Below are positions 1 to 10,648 of a stretch of DNA of 64,000 bases, one piece after another. Under the pieces are notes generated by a model. It worked only from the letters and a program-made list of their open reading frames with translations. It made no database searches and was not told where the DNA came from. The position numbers were made by a program, and so were the translations under genes. The DNA comes from Pseudomonas resinovorans NBRC 106553. Lineage in GTDB: Bacteria > Pseudomonadota > Gammaproteobacteria > Pseudomonadales > Pseudomonadaceae. The stretch covers positions 5,828,001-5,892,000 of the forward strand of contig NC_021499.1 in assembly GCF_000412695.1 (NCBI RefSeq), in the 5' to 3' direction. The first letter of the stretch is position 1. Each line of letters starts with the position of its first letter.

Positions 1-3000
1 AGACCTTCGTCGCCAACCAGCAGGAAAGCGAGGCGAGCCTCGCCGCCCTCAAGCGCCAGCTGAGCGATGCGCCCCGCCTGATCAGCGAATCCCAGCGCGA
101 ACTGACGCGCCTGAAGAGCAGCCCGCCGGTGCCGGTGAAAGAGCGTTACGGCAAATCCGAACTCACCCAGCTGGAAAAACTGCTGGACGAGCGCAGCAAC
201 CAGCTGGCCGAGATGCAGAAGGCGCTGGCTGAAGCCAACAGCCTGATCATCACCTCCCAGACCCGCCCGGAACGCGCCCAGGCCGAGATCAGCAGCAATC
301 AGACGCGCACCCAGCAGATCGGCATCATCCTCAAGTCCGGCAAGGACGCGGGCAAGGCCGTTACCGAGGAACAGCGCCCCCTCCTCAACGCCGAACTGAC
401 CGCCCTCGCCGCCCAGACCGAGTTGCGCCGCGAGGAACTGGCCGGCAACAGCCTGCTGCAGGATCTCGGCAACAGCCGCCGCGACCTGCTGGCCGAGCGC
501 ATCCGCCGCCTGGAACAGGAAACCCAGGACCTGCAGCTGCTGATCAACGACATGCGCCGGGAAAGTTCCGAGCAGACCGTCGCCGAGCTCTCCCGCGATG
601 CCGAGAAGGCCACGCCGGACAGCGTTCTGGCGAAGGAAAACGACATCAACCTGAAGATGTCCGACTACCTGCTGCGCGCCACCGACCGCCTCAATGAACT
701 GACCCAGCAGAACCTGCAGACACGCCAGCAGCTGGACAACCTCAGCCAGGCCGACCAGGCCCTGGAAGAGCAGATCAGCGTGCTCAAGGGCAGCCTGCTG
801 CTGTCCAAGATCCTCTACCAGCAGCGGCAGGCCTTGCCCAAACTGCACCTGGACAAGGACCTGGCGAACGACATCGGCGATATCCGCCTCTACCAGTTCG
901 AGCTCAACCAGCAGCGCGACAAGCTGGCCAATCCCCAAGCCTATGTCGACAACCTGCTCGCCGAGCAGCCGGCGGAGCAGGTCACCCCTGAATTGCGCGC
1001 CACCCTGACCAACCTGATCAGCACCCGTGGCGAACTGCTCGATCGCCTCAGCCGCGAACTGAACACGCTGCTCAACGAATCCATCACCCTGCAACTCAAC
1101 CAGAAACAGCTGCAGGAAACCTCCCAGGCGCTGCGCAACACCCTCGACGAGCAGATGTTCTGGATTCCCAGCAACAAGCCGCTGGACCTCTCCTGGCTGA
1201 AAACCGCACCGCACCTGCTGGAGAAGCAGCTGCAGGAAATGCCCTGGGGCGCAGGGGTACGCGAGCTGGGCGAAGGCCTGGTGGACCGTCCCTGGCTGTT
1301 CCTGCCACTGTTGCTGACCATCGGCGCGCTGCTGTGGAAACGCCGCTACATCCACGCCCGTCTCCACGAGATCAACCAGGACGTCGGCCACTTCAAGCGT
1401 GACAGCCAGCTGCACACCCCGCTGGCCCTGCTGTTGACCGTGCTCCTGGCGTTGCCGGTGGGCCTGGGGCTGTCGCTCTGCGGCTATGCCCTGCAGATGG
1501 ACGCCCGTGGTCAGAACGCGACCCTGGGTGCCGCGCTGTTCGAGATGGCCCAGGCCTGGATGGTGTTCTACACCCTCTACCGCGTGCTCGCGCCCGGCGG
1601 CATCGCCGAGCTGCACTTCGGCTGGGACCGCCCGCAAGTCGCCTTCCTGCGTGGCCAGATCCGCCGCCTCGGCGGCGTGGTCATGGCCCTGGTGGCCATC
1701 GTCACTGTCGCCGAGCACCAGCCCGCCGCCCTGGCCGAAGACATCATCGGGATAATGGTGGTGCTCAGCTGCTACACGCTGATGACCCTGGTACTGAGCA
1801 ACCTGCTGCTGGCCGAACCCATGCGCGAGCAGACCTCGCCCTTCCGCCTGCTCATCGGCGTGGGCTTCACCCTGCTGCCGCTGGGCTTCATCGTCGCCGT
1901 GGGCTTCGGCTACTACTACACCTCCCTCAAGCTTACCGACCGCCTGATCATCACCCTCTACCTGCTGATCGTGGTGCTGTTGGTGGAAGCCACCTTCGTC
2001 CGTGGCCTGGCCGTCGCGGCGCGGCGCCTGGCCTACCAGCGTGTGCTCGCCAAGCGCCAGGCGCAGACCAAGGAGAACGCCGAAGGCGAGGAAGTGGCCG
2101 TCGAGGAGCCGGTACTGGATATCGAGAAGGTCAACGAGCAGTCCCTGCGGCTGATTCGCCTGGCCCTGCTGGGCGTGTTCATCACCGGGCTGTACCTGGT
2201 CTGGGCCGACCTGATCAGCGTCCTCGCCTACCTCGACCAGGTGAACCTGTACCAGTACTCCAGCGGCACCGGCGACGCCGCCACCCAGGTGCCCATCAGC
2301 CTGCTCGACGTGCTCGGCGCGCTGATCATCGCCGGCATCACCATCGCCCTGGCGCGCAACCTGCCCGGCCTGTTGGAAGTGCTGGTGCTGTCGAGGCTGA
2401 AGCTGGCCCAGGGCAGCGCCTACGCCACTACCACCCTGCTCTCCTACGCCATCGCCGGCCTCGGTTTCGTCAGTGCGCTTTCGACCCTCGGGGTCAGCTG
2501 GGACAAGCTGCAATGGCTGGTGGCCGCCCTCTCGGTGGGTATCGGCTTTGGCATGCAGGCGATCTTCGCCAACTTCATCTCTGGCCTGATCCTGCTGTTC
2601 GAGCGCCCGGTGCGCATCGGCGACCTGGTGACCATCGGCACCGTCACCGGCACGGTGAACCGGATTCGCATCCGCGCCACGCACATCACCGACAGCGACC
2701 GCAAGGAAGTGATAGTGCCCAACCAGACCTTCCTTACCAGCCAGTTGATCAACTGGACCCTGACCGACACCGTCACCCGCATCGTGCTGGTGTACAACGT
2801 CAACCGCGGCGCCGACCTGGAACTGGTGCGCAAGCTGCTGCTGCAAGCCGCCCAGGAAAACCCCCGCGTGCTGCGCGACCCTGCGCCCAACGTCCAGCTG
2901 AAGACCTACGGCGCCAGCACCCTGGAGCACGAGCTGAAGATCTACGTGCGCGAGCTGGGCGACCGCGGCCTGGCCACCGACGAGCTGAACCGGCGCGTCG

Positions 3001-3158
3001 ATCAGCTGTTCCAGGAGCACGACATCAACGTCTCCAGCGTGCCGAAGATGGACGTCACCCTCAGCCGCAAGACCGAGCATTCGGTGGGCGAGGAGAGCGA
3101 AGCGGCCGCCGAGCAACAGCCCGCACGGGACAAGACCCCCACGCCGGAGGTTCGCTGA
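1..3158 (+). CDS. mscK: Mechanosensitive channel MscK/KefA, 5' end cut by the window edge
   Basis: The reading frame is open from base 3 to the stop, so the gene begins left of the window; about 1,051 residues are visible and probably only the signal peptide and first residues are missing. The visible N-terminal third is a long Gln/Leu/Arg-rich coiled coil expected in the periplasm, followed by many hydrophobic helices from about nt 1285. The C-terminal part is an MscS domain: the Gly/Ala-rich pore helix and the segment reading FERPVRIGD lie near nt 2535-2620, followed by a cytoplasmic beta domain. The family opens under membrane tension to release solutes in hypo-osmotic shock. It lies 41 bp before selO on the same strand. 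Confidence 0.93.
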   Translation, partial: TFVANQQESEASLAALKRQLSDAPRLISESQRELTRLKSSPPVPVKERYGKSELTQLEKLLDERSNQLAEMQKALAEANSLIITSQTRPERAQAEISSNQTRTQQIGIILKSGKDAGKAVTEEQRPLLNAELTALAAQTELRREELAGNSLLQDLGNSRRDLLAERIRRLEQETQDLQLLINDMRRESSEQTVAELSRDAEKATPDSVLAKENDINLKMSDYLLRATDRLNELTQQNLQTRQQLDNLSQADQALEEQISVLKGSLLLSKILYQQRQALPKLHLDKDLANDIGDIRLYQFELNQQRDKLANPQAYVDNLLAEQPAEQVTPELRATLTNLISTRGELLDRLSRELNTLLNESITLQLNQKQLQETSQALRNTLDEQMFWIPSNKPLDLSWLKTAPHLLEKQLQEMPWGAGVRELGEGLVDRPWLFLPLLLTIGALLWKRRYIHARLHEINQDVGHFKRDSQLHTPLALLLTVLLALPVGLGLSLCGYALQMDARGQNATLGAALFEMAQAWMVFYTLYRVLAPGGIAELHFGWDRPQVAFLRGQIRRLGGVVMALVAIVTVAEHQPAALAEDIIGIMVVLSCYTLMTLVLSNLLLAEPMREQTSPFRLLIGVGFTLLPLGFIVAVGFGYYYTSLKLTDRLIITLYLLIVVLLVEATFVRGLAVAARRLAYQRVLAKRQAQTKENAEGEEVAVEEPVLDIEKVNEQSLRLIRLALLGVFITGLYLVWADLISVLAYLDQVNLYQYSSGTGDAATQVPISLLDVLGALIIAGITIALARNLPGLLEVLVLSRLKLAQGSAYATTTLLSYAIAGLGFVSALSTLGVSWDKLQWLVAALSVGIGFGMQAIFANFISGLILLFERPVRIGDLVTIGTVTGTVNRIRIRATHITDSDRKEVIVPNQTFLTSQLINWTLTDTVTRIVLVYNVNRGADLELVRKLLLQAAQENPRVLRDPAPNVQLKTYGASTLEHELKIYVRELGDRGLATDELNRRVDQLFQEHDINVSSVPKMDVTLSRKTEHSVGEESEAAAEQQPARDKTPTPEVR

Positions 3159-3187
3159 GCCCCCTTCCAGCCCACCCGGCGGCATGA

Positions 3188-4660
<1,473 letters not shown>

Positions 4661-4680
4661 CGCCGCCGGAATAGTACGTC

Positions 4681-4760
4681 GTAGGTTGGGCCGAGGAACG
4701 AGGCCCAACACAGCGGAGTCGCACCCACGTTGGGCCTCACTGCGCTCGGCGCCAACCTAC
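4681..4760. repeat. Dispersed inverted-repeat element between selO and the racemase gene
   Basis: The left part starts GTAGGTTGGGCCGAG and the right part, read on the opposite strand, starts GTAGGTTGGCGCCGAG; both continue into GAGGCCCAAC. They form a large imperfect palindrome. The right end overlaps the stop codon of the minus-strand racemase gene. The layout resembles the short palindromic intergenic repeats common in Pseudomonas genomes. It may act as a bidirectional hairpin between the two convergent genes, which is inference. Confidence 0.55.
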
Positions 4761-5452
4761 TCGCCGAGCATCCATTCAAGCCCCATGGCCACATGCCGCT
4801 CGCCGCTGTCCACCAGGGGCAACGGCGATGCGCAGCCCTCCAGCAGCAGGCCGATCTCGGTGCAGCCGAGGATGGCCGCCTGGGCGCCCTGGGCGCGCAG
4901 TCGTTCCAGCTGGTCCAGGTAGAAGGCCCGCGCATCCGGCAGGAAACGGCCCACACAGAGTTCCTGGAAAATCACCCGGTCGATCTCCACCATCGCCTTG
5001 TCGCCGGGCACCAGCACCTGGATGCCGAAGCGCTGGCTGAGACGCTCACGGTAGAAAGCTTCCTGCATGGTGAAGCGGGTGCCCAGCAGCGCCGCGCGTT
5101 CGATGCCGCCCTCGCGTAGCGCCTGGCCCACGGCATCGCCGATGTGGAGCAGCGGGATATCCACCGCCGCCTCGATGGCCGCCGCCACCTTGTGCATGGT
5201 GTTGGTGGCCAGCAGCAGCGCCGTCGCACCGGCACGCTCCAGGCCTCGCGCAGCCTCCGCCAGCACGTCGCCGGCGGCGTCCCATTCGCCGGCTTTCTGC
5301 TGCGCGGCGATCTGCGCGAAATCTACCGAATGCAGCAGCAACGGCGCCGAGTGCAGCCCACCCAGGCGCTCGCGCACGCCACGGTTGAGCAACTGGTAGT
5401 AGGTCACGGTGGACTCCCAGCTCATCCCGCCCAACACGCCCAGCATCCTCAT
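4757..5452 (-). CDS. Aspartate/glutamate racemase family protein (YgeA-like)
   Basis: 231 residues of the Asp/Glu racemase fold, beginning MRMLGVLGGMSWEST, typical of PLP-independent amino acid racemases. The second catalytic cysteine is Cys197 in ILGCTEI. The position of the first catalytic cysteine is Thr83 in ATNTMHK. That Thr83/Cys197 pair is what I recall for E. coli YgeA, an L-Asp/L-Glu specific racemase with asymmetric activity. The gene converges with selO across the palindrome at 4681-4760 and is divergent from the TauE/SafE gene. The substrate is not proven. Confidence 0.85.
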   Translation of the reverse strand: MRMLGVLGGMSWESTVTYYQLLNRGVRERLGGLHSAPLLLHSVDFAQIAAQQKAGEWDAAGDVLAEAARGLERAGATALLLATNTMHKVAAAIEAAVDIPLLHIGDAVGQALREGGIERAALLGTRFTMQEAFYRERLSQRFGIQVLVPGDKAMVEIDRVIFQELCVGRFLPDARAFYLDQLERLRAQGAQAAILGCTEIGLLLEGCASPLPLVDSGERHVAMGLEWMLGE

Positions 5453-5550
5453 GACCCGCTCCTCGCCGATGAAAAATCCCAGCCTAGTCCATGACCGGAA
5501 TGACTCGCGGATACAGTTGCCGAGTCATCAGCAGGTACAGCGCACAGGCC

Positions 5551-5625
5551 TTATCGCTTAAATCGAATAGGCATATAAACCTTTCCAAACATTCTTAGAC
5601 TCCATAAGCAAAGCCGTTTATCTTC
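5551..5625 (+). promoter_or_regulatory. AT-rich putative promoter region upstream of the TauE/SafE gene
   Basis: This stretch is visibly AT-rich against the GC-rich background, reading CATATAAACCTTTCC then TTCTTAGACTCC, with a possible -10 TAGACT at 5596-5601. No good -35 stands at the usual distance, which would fit an activator-dependent promoter. Control by a sulfur regulator such as CysB would fit the downstream gene family but is only inference. The rest of the 225-bp divergent gap shows nothing recognisable. Confidence 0.3.
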
Positions 5626-5677
5626 AGCCGCCGCCTTATTCCAGCCTGTTCTACCACCCACTGTCAGGCGACCCTGC

Positions 5678-6655
5678 ATGAAGATTCGCGATCTCGACCT
5701 GAGCCAGAGCCCGCTCAACTCCGAACACCAGGCCCTGGGCATTCCCCCCGTCGAGGACTTCGTTACCCATCCCGACGACCACCCGGTCCTGCGCGCCGCC
5801 ATGTGGGCGGCCGTGCTGATCCTGGTGAGCCTGCTCGGCTTCCTCGCCTGGCGCCTGTTCTTCGGTGACCACGGTGGCGAGAGCGGCCTGGACATCATCG
5901 AGAGCGCCCTTTCCAGCCCCACCTTCTGGAGTGCGGTAGCCGTGGGCTTCCTCGCCCAGGTAGTGGATGGCGCCCTCGGCATGGCCTATGGCATCACCGC
6001 CACCAGCTTCCTGCTCACGGCCGGCGCATCGCCAGCCGCGGCCAGCGCCAGCGTGCACATCGCCGAAGTCTTCACCACCGGCCTCTCCGGCATTTCCCAT
6101 GTGAAGCTGGGCAATGTGAACAAGTCGCTGTTCCTGCGCCTGCTGCTGCCCGGCATCATCGGCGCCGTGCTGGGCGCGGTGCTGATCACCACCTTCGACG
6201 GCGCTGTGCTCAAGCCCTTCATCTCCGCCTACCTGCTGCTGATGGGCCTGTACATCCTGAGCAAGGCCTACCGCCACGTGGCCCAGCGCCGCGCGCCCAA
6301 GCATGTGGCCAAGCTCGCCCTGTTCGGCGGTTTCGTCGACGCCGCCGGCGGTGGCGGCTGGGGTCCGGTGGTCACCAGCAGCCTGCTGGGCTCGGGCAGC
6401 GACCCGCGCACCACGATCGGCTCGGTGAACTTCGCCGAGTTCTTCCTGACCATTTCCAGCGCCGCCTCCTTCATCCTCCTGGCGGGCGAGCTGAACACCT
6501 GGTTGATGGTGGCCGGCCTGGTCTTCGGCGGCCTGTTCGCCGCCCCCTTCGCCGCCCTGCTGTGCAAGAAGCTGCCGGCCCGCGTGCTGCTGACCATCGT
6601 CGGCTGCCTGATCACCTGCATCAGCGCCTTCAACATCTACATGGCCCTGCGCTGA
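5678..6655 (+). CDS. TauE/SafE (TSUP) family membrane permease
   Basis: 325 residues with about eight hydrophobic helices and the TSUP pattern of two similar halves: an early GxxSQ/DGALGMAYG-like segment (VVDGALGMAYGITATSFLL) and a second FVDAAGGGGWGPVVTSSLL segment after about residue 215. Family members move small sulfur or organosulfonate anions such as sulfite across the inner membrane. An N-terminal cytoplasmic stretch of about 45 residues precedes the first helix. The trxC gene follows 86 bp downstream. The exact substrate cannot be read from sequence. Confidence 0.88.
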   Translation: MKIRDLDLSQSPLNSEHQALGIPPVEDFVTHPDDHPVLRAAMWAAVLILVSLLGFLAWRLFFGDHGGESGLDIIESALSSPTFWSAVAVGFLAQVVDGALGMAYGITATSFLLTAGASPAAASASVHIAEVFTTGLSGISHVKLGNVNKSLFLRLLLPGIIGAVLGAVLITTFDGAVLKPFISAYLLLMGLYILSKAYRHVAQRRAPKHVAKLALFGGFVDAAGGGGWGPVVTSSLLGSGSDPRTTIGSVNFAEFFLTISSAASFILLAGELNTWLMVAGLVFGGLFAAPFAALLCKKLPARVLLTIVGCLITCISAFNIYMALR

Positions 6656-6741
6656 TCCAGTGCCGGGCGGATCACCCGCCCGGACTTGATTTGTGCCGCT
6701 GCCGGCTCCAGATCAGGGACATTCCCGCTCCGGAGCCCACC

Positions 6742-7176
6742 ATGACCGATCCCCTGCTCATTCCCTGCGCCCAGTGCGCAGGCCTCAACCGTATTCCCGC
6801 CGCCCGCCTGGGCGACTCGCCGCGTTGCGGCCACTGCAAGGCCGCCGTCCTGCCGGCTGCACCCTTCGACCTCGATGAAGCCGGCTTCGCCAAGCAGCTG
6901 CGCGGCGACCTGCCGCTACTGGTGGATGTCTGGGCGGACTGGTGCGGCCCCTGCAAGGCCTTCGCGCCCATCTACCAACAGGCCGCCGGCCAGCTCCAGG
7001 GCCGCTGCCGCCTGGGCAAGCTGGACAGCGAGGCCAACCGGCAGCTGGCCGGCCAACTGGGCATCCGTTCCATCCCGACCTTGATCCTGTTCAAGGACGG
7101 CAAGGAGGTCGCCCGCCAGAGCGGCGCCCTGCCCCTGCCGCAACTGCTGGCCTGGCTGAACGGCCAGGGCGTCTGA
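6742..7176 (+). CDS. trxC: Thioredoxin 2 (TrxC)
   Basis: 144 residues. The N-terminal zinc ribbon has two CxxC pairs (Cys9/Cys12 and Cys29/Cys32), the hallmark of thioredoxin 2, followed by a thioredoxin domain with the active site WCGPC (Cys68, Cys71) and the cis-proline loop SIPT. It reduces cytoplasmic protein disulfides and in enterobacteria is part of the oxidative stress response. The ATG at 6742 was chosen because it gives the complete zinc ribbon and follows CGGAG; a longer open frame upstream has no thioredoxin similarity. Confidence 0.95.
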   Translation: MTDPLLIPCAQCAGLNRIPAARLGDSPRCGHCKAAVLPAAPFDLDEAGFAKQLRGDLPLLVDVWADWCGPCKAFAPIYQQAAGQLQGRCRLGKLDSEANRQLAGQLGIRSIPTLILFKDGKEVARQSGALPLPQLLAWLNGQGV

Positions 7177-7265
7177 TCGATTCGGTCAATCCGGCTGGCC
7201 GTCCCGGTCATTGCCGGAGCGGCCAGCGCCGCTAGGCTCTGGGAATCCCCACCCCGGAGCCCGCC

Positions 7266-7709
7266 ATGTCCATGCCCCCCGAGCTGGTCCGCCAGCTGAC
7301 CGAAGAACAGATCGCCTTCGTCAAACGCAGCGGCCTCAAGGCCGAGCTCCTCGAGCCCGGCCACATACGCTTGTGCATGCCGCTGGCCGGCAACCAGAAC
7401 CATATCGGCACCCTCTACGCCGGCGCCCTGTTCACCCTGGCCGAGATGCCCGGCGGCGCGCTCTTTCTCACCAGCTTCGATACCCGCCGCTTCTACCCCA
7501 TCGTCAAGGAGATGAACCTGCGCTTCCGCCGCCCGGCCAAGGGCGACATCCGTGTGGAAGCCCGCCTCGACCAGGCCGAGATCACCCGCATCCAGGAGGA
7601 AGCCGAAGCCAACGGCAAGGCCGAGTATCAACTGGAGCTGCAGTTGCTGGACGCCAGCGGCGAGGTAGTGGCCGAAAGCCGTGGGCTCTACCAGTTGCGC
7701 AAGCACTGA
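7266..7709 (+). CDS. Hotdog-fold thioesterase-like protein (YiiD C-terminal/DUF4442 type)
   Basis: 147 residues, the size of one hotdog domain. The segment NHIGTLYAGALFTLAEMPGG matches the conserved central helix of PaaI/YiiD-type thioesterases, where a His/Asn and an acidic residue line the acyl-CoA site. The strand RRFYPIVKEMNLRFRRPAKGD follows as usual for the fold. Family members hydrolyse acyl-CoA or acyl-ACP, but the substrate here is unknown. The start has the same CCCCGGAGCC leader style as trxC. Confidence 0.8.
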   Translation: MSMPPELVRQLTEEQIAFVKRSGLKAELLEPGHIRLCMPLAGNQNHIGTLYAGALFTLAEMPGGALFLTSFDTRRFYPIVKEMNLRFRRPAKGDIRVEARLDQAEITRIQEEAEANGKAEYQLELQLLDASGEVVAESRGLYQLRKH

Positions 7710-7782
7710 GCGGCGTTGCGCTGGATCAAGTCGTCGCGCTGTAAAACACCGCAGAGTGTGGGCTCCAGAGGAGGCCCACACC

Positions 7783-8607
7783 ATGTTCAAGCACATCCTG
7801 GTCGCCCATGACCTCAGCGGCGAGGCCGACATCGCCTTGCGCCGCGCCACCCAGCTCGCCCACCAGCACGGCGCGCGACTGTCCCTGCTGCATGTGCTCG
7901 AAGACCACCTGCCCAATGCCGTGCAGGACAAGCTGCGCGACTCGGTCCAGCAGCACCTGACCGAACGCCTGGCGCAACTGCGGGCCACCGATTGCCAGGT
8001 ACTGCTGCGCAAGGGGCGCCCCGCCCAGCAGATCCTCGACGAAATGAGCGACAGCCAGGCCGATCTACTGGTGATTGGCCGGCACCACCACAACGCACCC
8101 GAGCTGTTCATCGGCACCACCCTGGAGCGCGTTGCCCGTCACCTGGCCCAGCCCCTGCTGCTGGTCACCGTTGAACAACCGGAGCAACCCTACCAACGGG
8201 CCGCCGTGGCACTGGACTTTTCCCTTTGCGCCTGCGACGCGCTGCGCAAGGCCTGCGTGCTGCTGCCGCAAAGCGCCCGCCTGGTGGCCCTGAACGTGAT
8301 GGAGCTGGGCAGCCGCCTGCTGTCCAGGGGTGGGCAATCGGGGGACTTCCTCGCCACCCAGCGCGAGCTGCTGGGCAAGCTATTGGAAGACGAACTGGCC
8401 GGACTCGCCAATGAGGCGCCCGAGGTGGCGCTGGACGTGGTGCGCGGCGCCCTGCCGAAAGCGCTGGATGAGGCCATCGCCGGGCAACGCCCCCAGCTGC
8501 TGGCCCTAGGCAGCCACGGCCGCAGCCTGATTTCCCAGGCACTGCTGGGCAGCCTAGCCCTGCGCTACCTGCAGAACCCGCCCTGCGACCTGTTGCTGGT
8601 CAAATAA
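7783..8607 (+). CDS. Universal stress protein with two UspA domains
   Basis: 274 residues made of two Usp domains (about 1-142 and 146-274), starting MFKHILVAHDLSG. The second domain keeps the ATP-binding signature GSHGRSLISQALLGS (G-x2-G-x9-G-S). In the first domain the same place reads GRHHHNAPELFIGT, where the second glycine is a histidine and the spacing is one shorter, so nucleotide binding there looks degenerate. Tandem Usp proteins act in starvation, anaerobic or oxidative survival. The ATG follows an AGGAGG sequence. A hairpin at 8611-8636 lies just past the stop. Confidence 0.9.
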   Translation: MFKHILVAHDLSGEADIALRRATQLAHQHGARLSLLHVLEDHLPNAVQDKLRDSVQQHLTERLAQLRATDCQVLLRKGRPAQQILDEMSDSQADLLVIGRHHHNAPELFIGTTLERVARHLAQPLLLVTVEQPEQPYQRAAVALDFSLCACDALRKACVLLPQSARLVALNVMELGSRLLSRGGQSGDFLATQRELLGKLLEDELAGLANEAPEVALDVVRGALPKALDEAIAGQRPQLLALGSHGRSLISQALLGSLALRYLQNPPCDLLLVK

Positions 8608-8610
8608 CGC

Positions 8611-8636
8611 ATTCGCCCCGGCGAACCGGGGCGAAT
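8611..8636. terminator. Hairpin between convergent usp and parA-like genes
   Basis: An 11-bp perfect stem (ATTCGCCCCGG with its complement) closes on a CGAA tetraloop, immediately after the usp stop codon and 25 bp from the end of the minus-strand parA-like gene. There is no T-run on either side, so it is a stable bidirectional barrier rather than a canonical intrinsic terminator. Confidence 0.5.
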
Positions 8637-8661
8637 GGGGGAATCGACAACGCCAATGGCG

Positions 8662-9426
8662 TCAGCTTTCCAGCAGGTCGTGCAGCTCGACGAACTGCTG
8701 GGTCAGCTTGTGGTTGCGGTCGAGGTAGATCAGCGGTTTGCAGGCCTGGTGCGACTCACGCATCTTCACCGACATCATCAGGTTCACCGGCAGCACCGGC
8801 AGCCCCTCTTCCAGCAACTCGTCCAGCAGTTGCTGCGGCAGGGTGGCGCGCGGCTGGAACTGGTTGACCACGATGCCCTCCACTTCCAGACCCTCGTTGT
8901 GGTCTTCCTTCAGTTCCTCGATTTCGGCCAGCAGCCCATAGAGGGCATTGCGCGAAAAACTGTCGCAGTCGAAGGGAATCAGGCAGCGATCAGCCGCGAT
9001 CAGCGCAGAAACCGTATAGAAGTTCAGGGCTGGCGGCGTATCCAGGTAGATCCGGTCGTAGTCCTCGCCCAGGTCTTCCAGCAGTTTGCGCAGCTTGTTG
9101 ATCTTGTGCTTGGCCTCCAGCTTGGGCTGCAGGTCGGCCAGCTCCGCGGTGGCCGTCACCACGTGCAGGTTGTCGTAGGGGGTTTCGTAGATATCCACCT
9201 TGCCCTTGCGGAAGGCGGTGGCCGAAAGCGTCTGCTTGAAGAAGTCGGCGATCCCCATGGGGATCTCGTCGCCGGTCAGGCCGGTGAGGTAATGGGTGGA
9301 GTTGGCCTGGGCATCCAGGTCGATCAACAGGGTGCGATAGCCCTGCGAAGCACTCACCGCCGCCAGGTTGCAGGCGATGCTGGACTTGCCCACGCCACCC
9401 TTCTGATTGAACACCACGCGCCGCAT
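8662..9426 (-). CDS. Orphan ParA/MinD-family ATPase
   Basis: 254 residues. The start at 9426 gives MRRVVFNQKGGVGKSS, the deviant Walker A motif of ParA proteins with signature lysines at 9 and 14, and is preceded by a strong AGGGAGGTG ribosome site; longer forms lack support. Walker A' (LLIDLDAQANST) and Walker B-like (IYLDTPPALN) segments follow. ParA ATPases position chromosomes, plasmids or protein complexes. No ParB-like gene stands next to it, so this is a solitary ParA; its cargo is unknown. It lies downstream of hemE on the same strand. Confidence 0.9.
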   Translation of the reverse strand: MRRVVFNQKGGVGKSSIACNLAAVSASQGYRTLLIDLDAQANSTHYLTGLTGDEIPMGIADFFKQTLSATAFRKGKVDIYETPYDNLHVVTATAELADLQPKLEAKHKINKLRKLLEDLGEDYDRIYLDTPPALNFYTVSALIAADRCLIPFDCDSFSRNALYGLLAEIEELKEDHNEGLEVEGIVVNQFQPRATLPQQLLDELLEEGLPVLPVNLMMSVKMRESHQACKPLIYLDRNHKLTQQFVELHDLLES

Positions 9427-9507
9427 TGAACACCTCCCTGAGCCTGATGAGTACTGGATTCTATGCAATGCCCATGACAAGGGCGAGGGCCTGTACGAAA
9501 AGCACGA

Positions 9508-9525
9508 GGCCCGCGATTGCGGGCC
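9508..9525 (-). terminator. Hairpin downstream of hemE
   Basis: A 7-bp GC stem (GGCCCGC with a GATT loop) lies 9 bp after the hemE stop on the minus strand. The only T-run, TTTT, comes about 7 nt after the stem, so termination efficiency is uncertain. Confidence 0.35.
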
Positions 9526-9533
9526 CCGGGGGT

Positions 9534-10601
9534 TCAGCCGTGGTACTGCGCCGACAGCTCGTGCACCGCCTCGAAGAACGCGCCGGCGTGGGCCGGGTCG
9601 ACTTCCGGGGTGATGCCGTGGCCGAGGTTGAACACCTGGCCCGAGCCCTTGCCGTAGGCGGCGAGGATCCGCCCCACTTCGGCGCGGATGGCCGCCGGGT
9701 TGGCGTAGAGCACCGACGGGTCCATGTTGCCTTGCAGGGCCACCTTGTCGCCGACGCGGGCGCGGGCGCTGCCGATGTCGCAGGTCCAGTCCAGGCCCAG
9801 GGCCTCGGCGCCGCTGTCAGCCATGGATTCCAGCCAGAGGCCGCCGCCCTTGGTGAAGAGGATCACCGGCACGCGGCGACCGTCGTGTTCGCGGATCAGG
9901 CCGTCGACGATCTGCTTCATGTAGGCCAGGGAGAATTCCTGGTAGGCCGCCGCCGACAGGCTGCCGCCCCAGGAGTCGAAGATCTGCACCGCCTGGGCGC
10001 CGGCCCTGATCTGGCCGTTGAGGTAGGCGGTGACCGACTGGGCCAGCTTGTCGAGCAGCGCGTGCATGGCCTGGGGGTTGTCGTAGAGCATCGCCTTGGA
10101 CTTGCGGAAGTCGCGGCTGGAACCGCCCTCGACCATGTAGGTGGCCAGGGTCCAGGGGCTGCCGGAGAAGCCGATCAGCGGCACGCGGCCGTTCAGCTCG
10201 CGGCGGATGTTGCGCACGGCGTCCATCACGTAGCCCAGGTCCTGCTCCGGGTCCGGGATCGGCAGGGCCTCGATATCGGCCAGGCTGCTCACGACCTTCT
10301 TGAAGCGCGGGCCTTCGCCGGTCTCGAAGTACAGACCCTGGCCCATGGCGTCGGGGATGGTGAGGATGTCGGAGAAGAGGATTGCCGCGTCCAGCTGCGG
10401 GTAACGGTCCAGCGGCTGGATGGTGACTTCGCAGGCCAGCTCGGGGTTCTTCATCAGGTTGACGAAGTTACCGGCCTTGGCGCGGGTGGCACGGTATTCC
10501 GGCAGGTAACGACCGGCCTGGCGCATCATCCAGACGGGGGTGACATCGACGGGCTGCTTGAGCAGGGCGCGGAGGAAACGGTCGTTCTTCAAGACGGTCA
10601 T
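9534..10601 (-). CDS. hemE: Uroporphyrinogen decarboxylase
   Basis: 355 residues, normal length for HemE, which removes four carboxylates from uroporphyrinogen III to give coproporphyrinogen III in heme synthesis. The N-terminal signature [16 protein letters not shown] and the later [17 protein letters not shown] and [10 protein letters not shown] segments are diagnostic. The start MTVLKNDRF at 10601 is chosen because the further upstream frame runs through a terminator hairpin at 10649-10676. It is separated from gltD by that terminator and so has its own promoter, which I could not place. Confidence 0.97.
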   Translation of the reverse strand: MTVLKNDRFLRALLKQPVDVTPVWMMRQAGRYLPEYRATRAKAGNFVNLMKNPELACEVTIQPLDRYPQLDAAILFSDILTIPDAMGQGLYFETGEGPRFKKVVSSLADIEALPIPDPEQDLGYVMDAVRNIRRELNGRVPLIGFSGSPWTLATYMVEGGSSRDFRKSKAMLYDNPQAMHALLDKLAQSVTAYLNGQIRAGAQAVQIFDSWGGSLSAAAYQEFSLAYMKQIVDGLIREHDGRRVPVILFTKGGGLWLESMADSGAEALGLDWTCDIGSARARVGDKVALQGNMDPSVLYANPAAIRAEVGRILAAYGKGSGQVFNLGHGITPEVDPAHAGAFFEAVHELSAQYHG

Positions 10602-10648
10602 GGCAGTGTCCAACGAAAAAGTGCAGGCATTTTCGCAAAGCCCAACGC

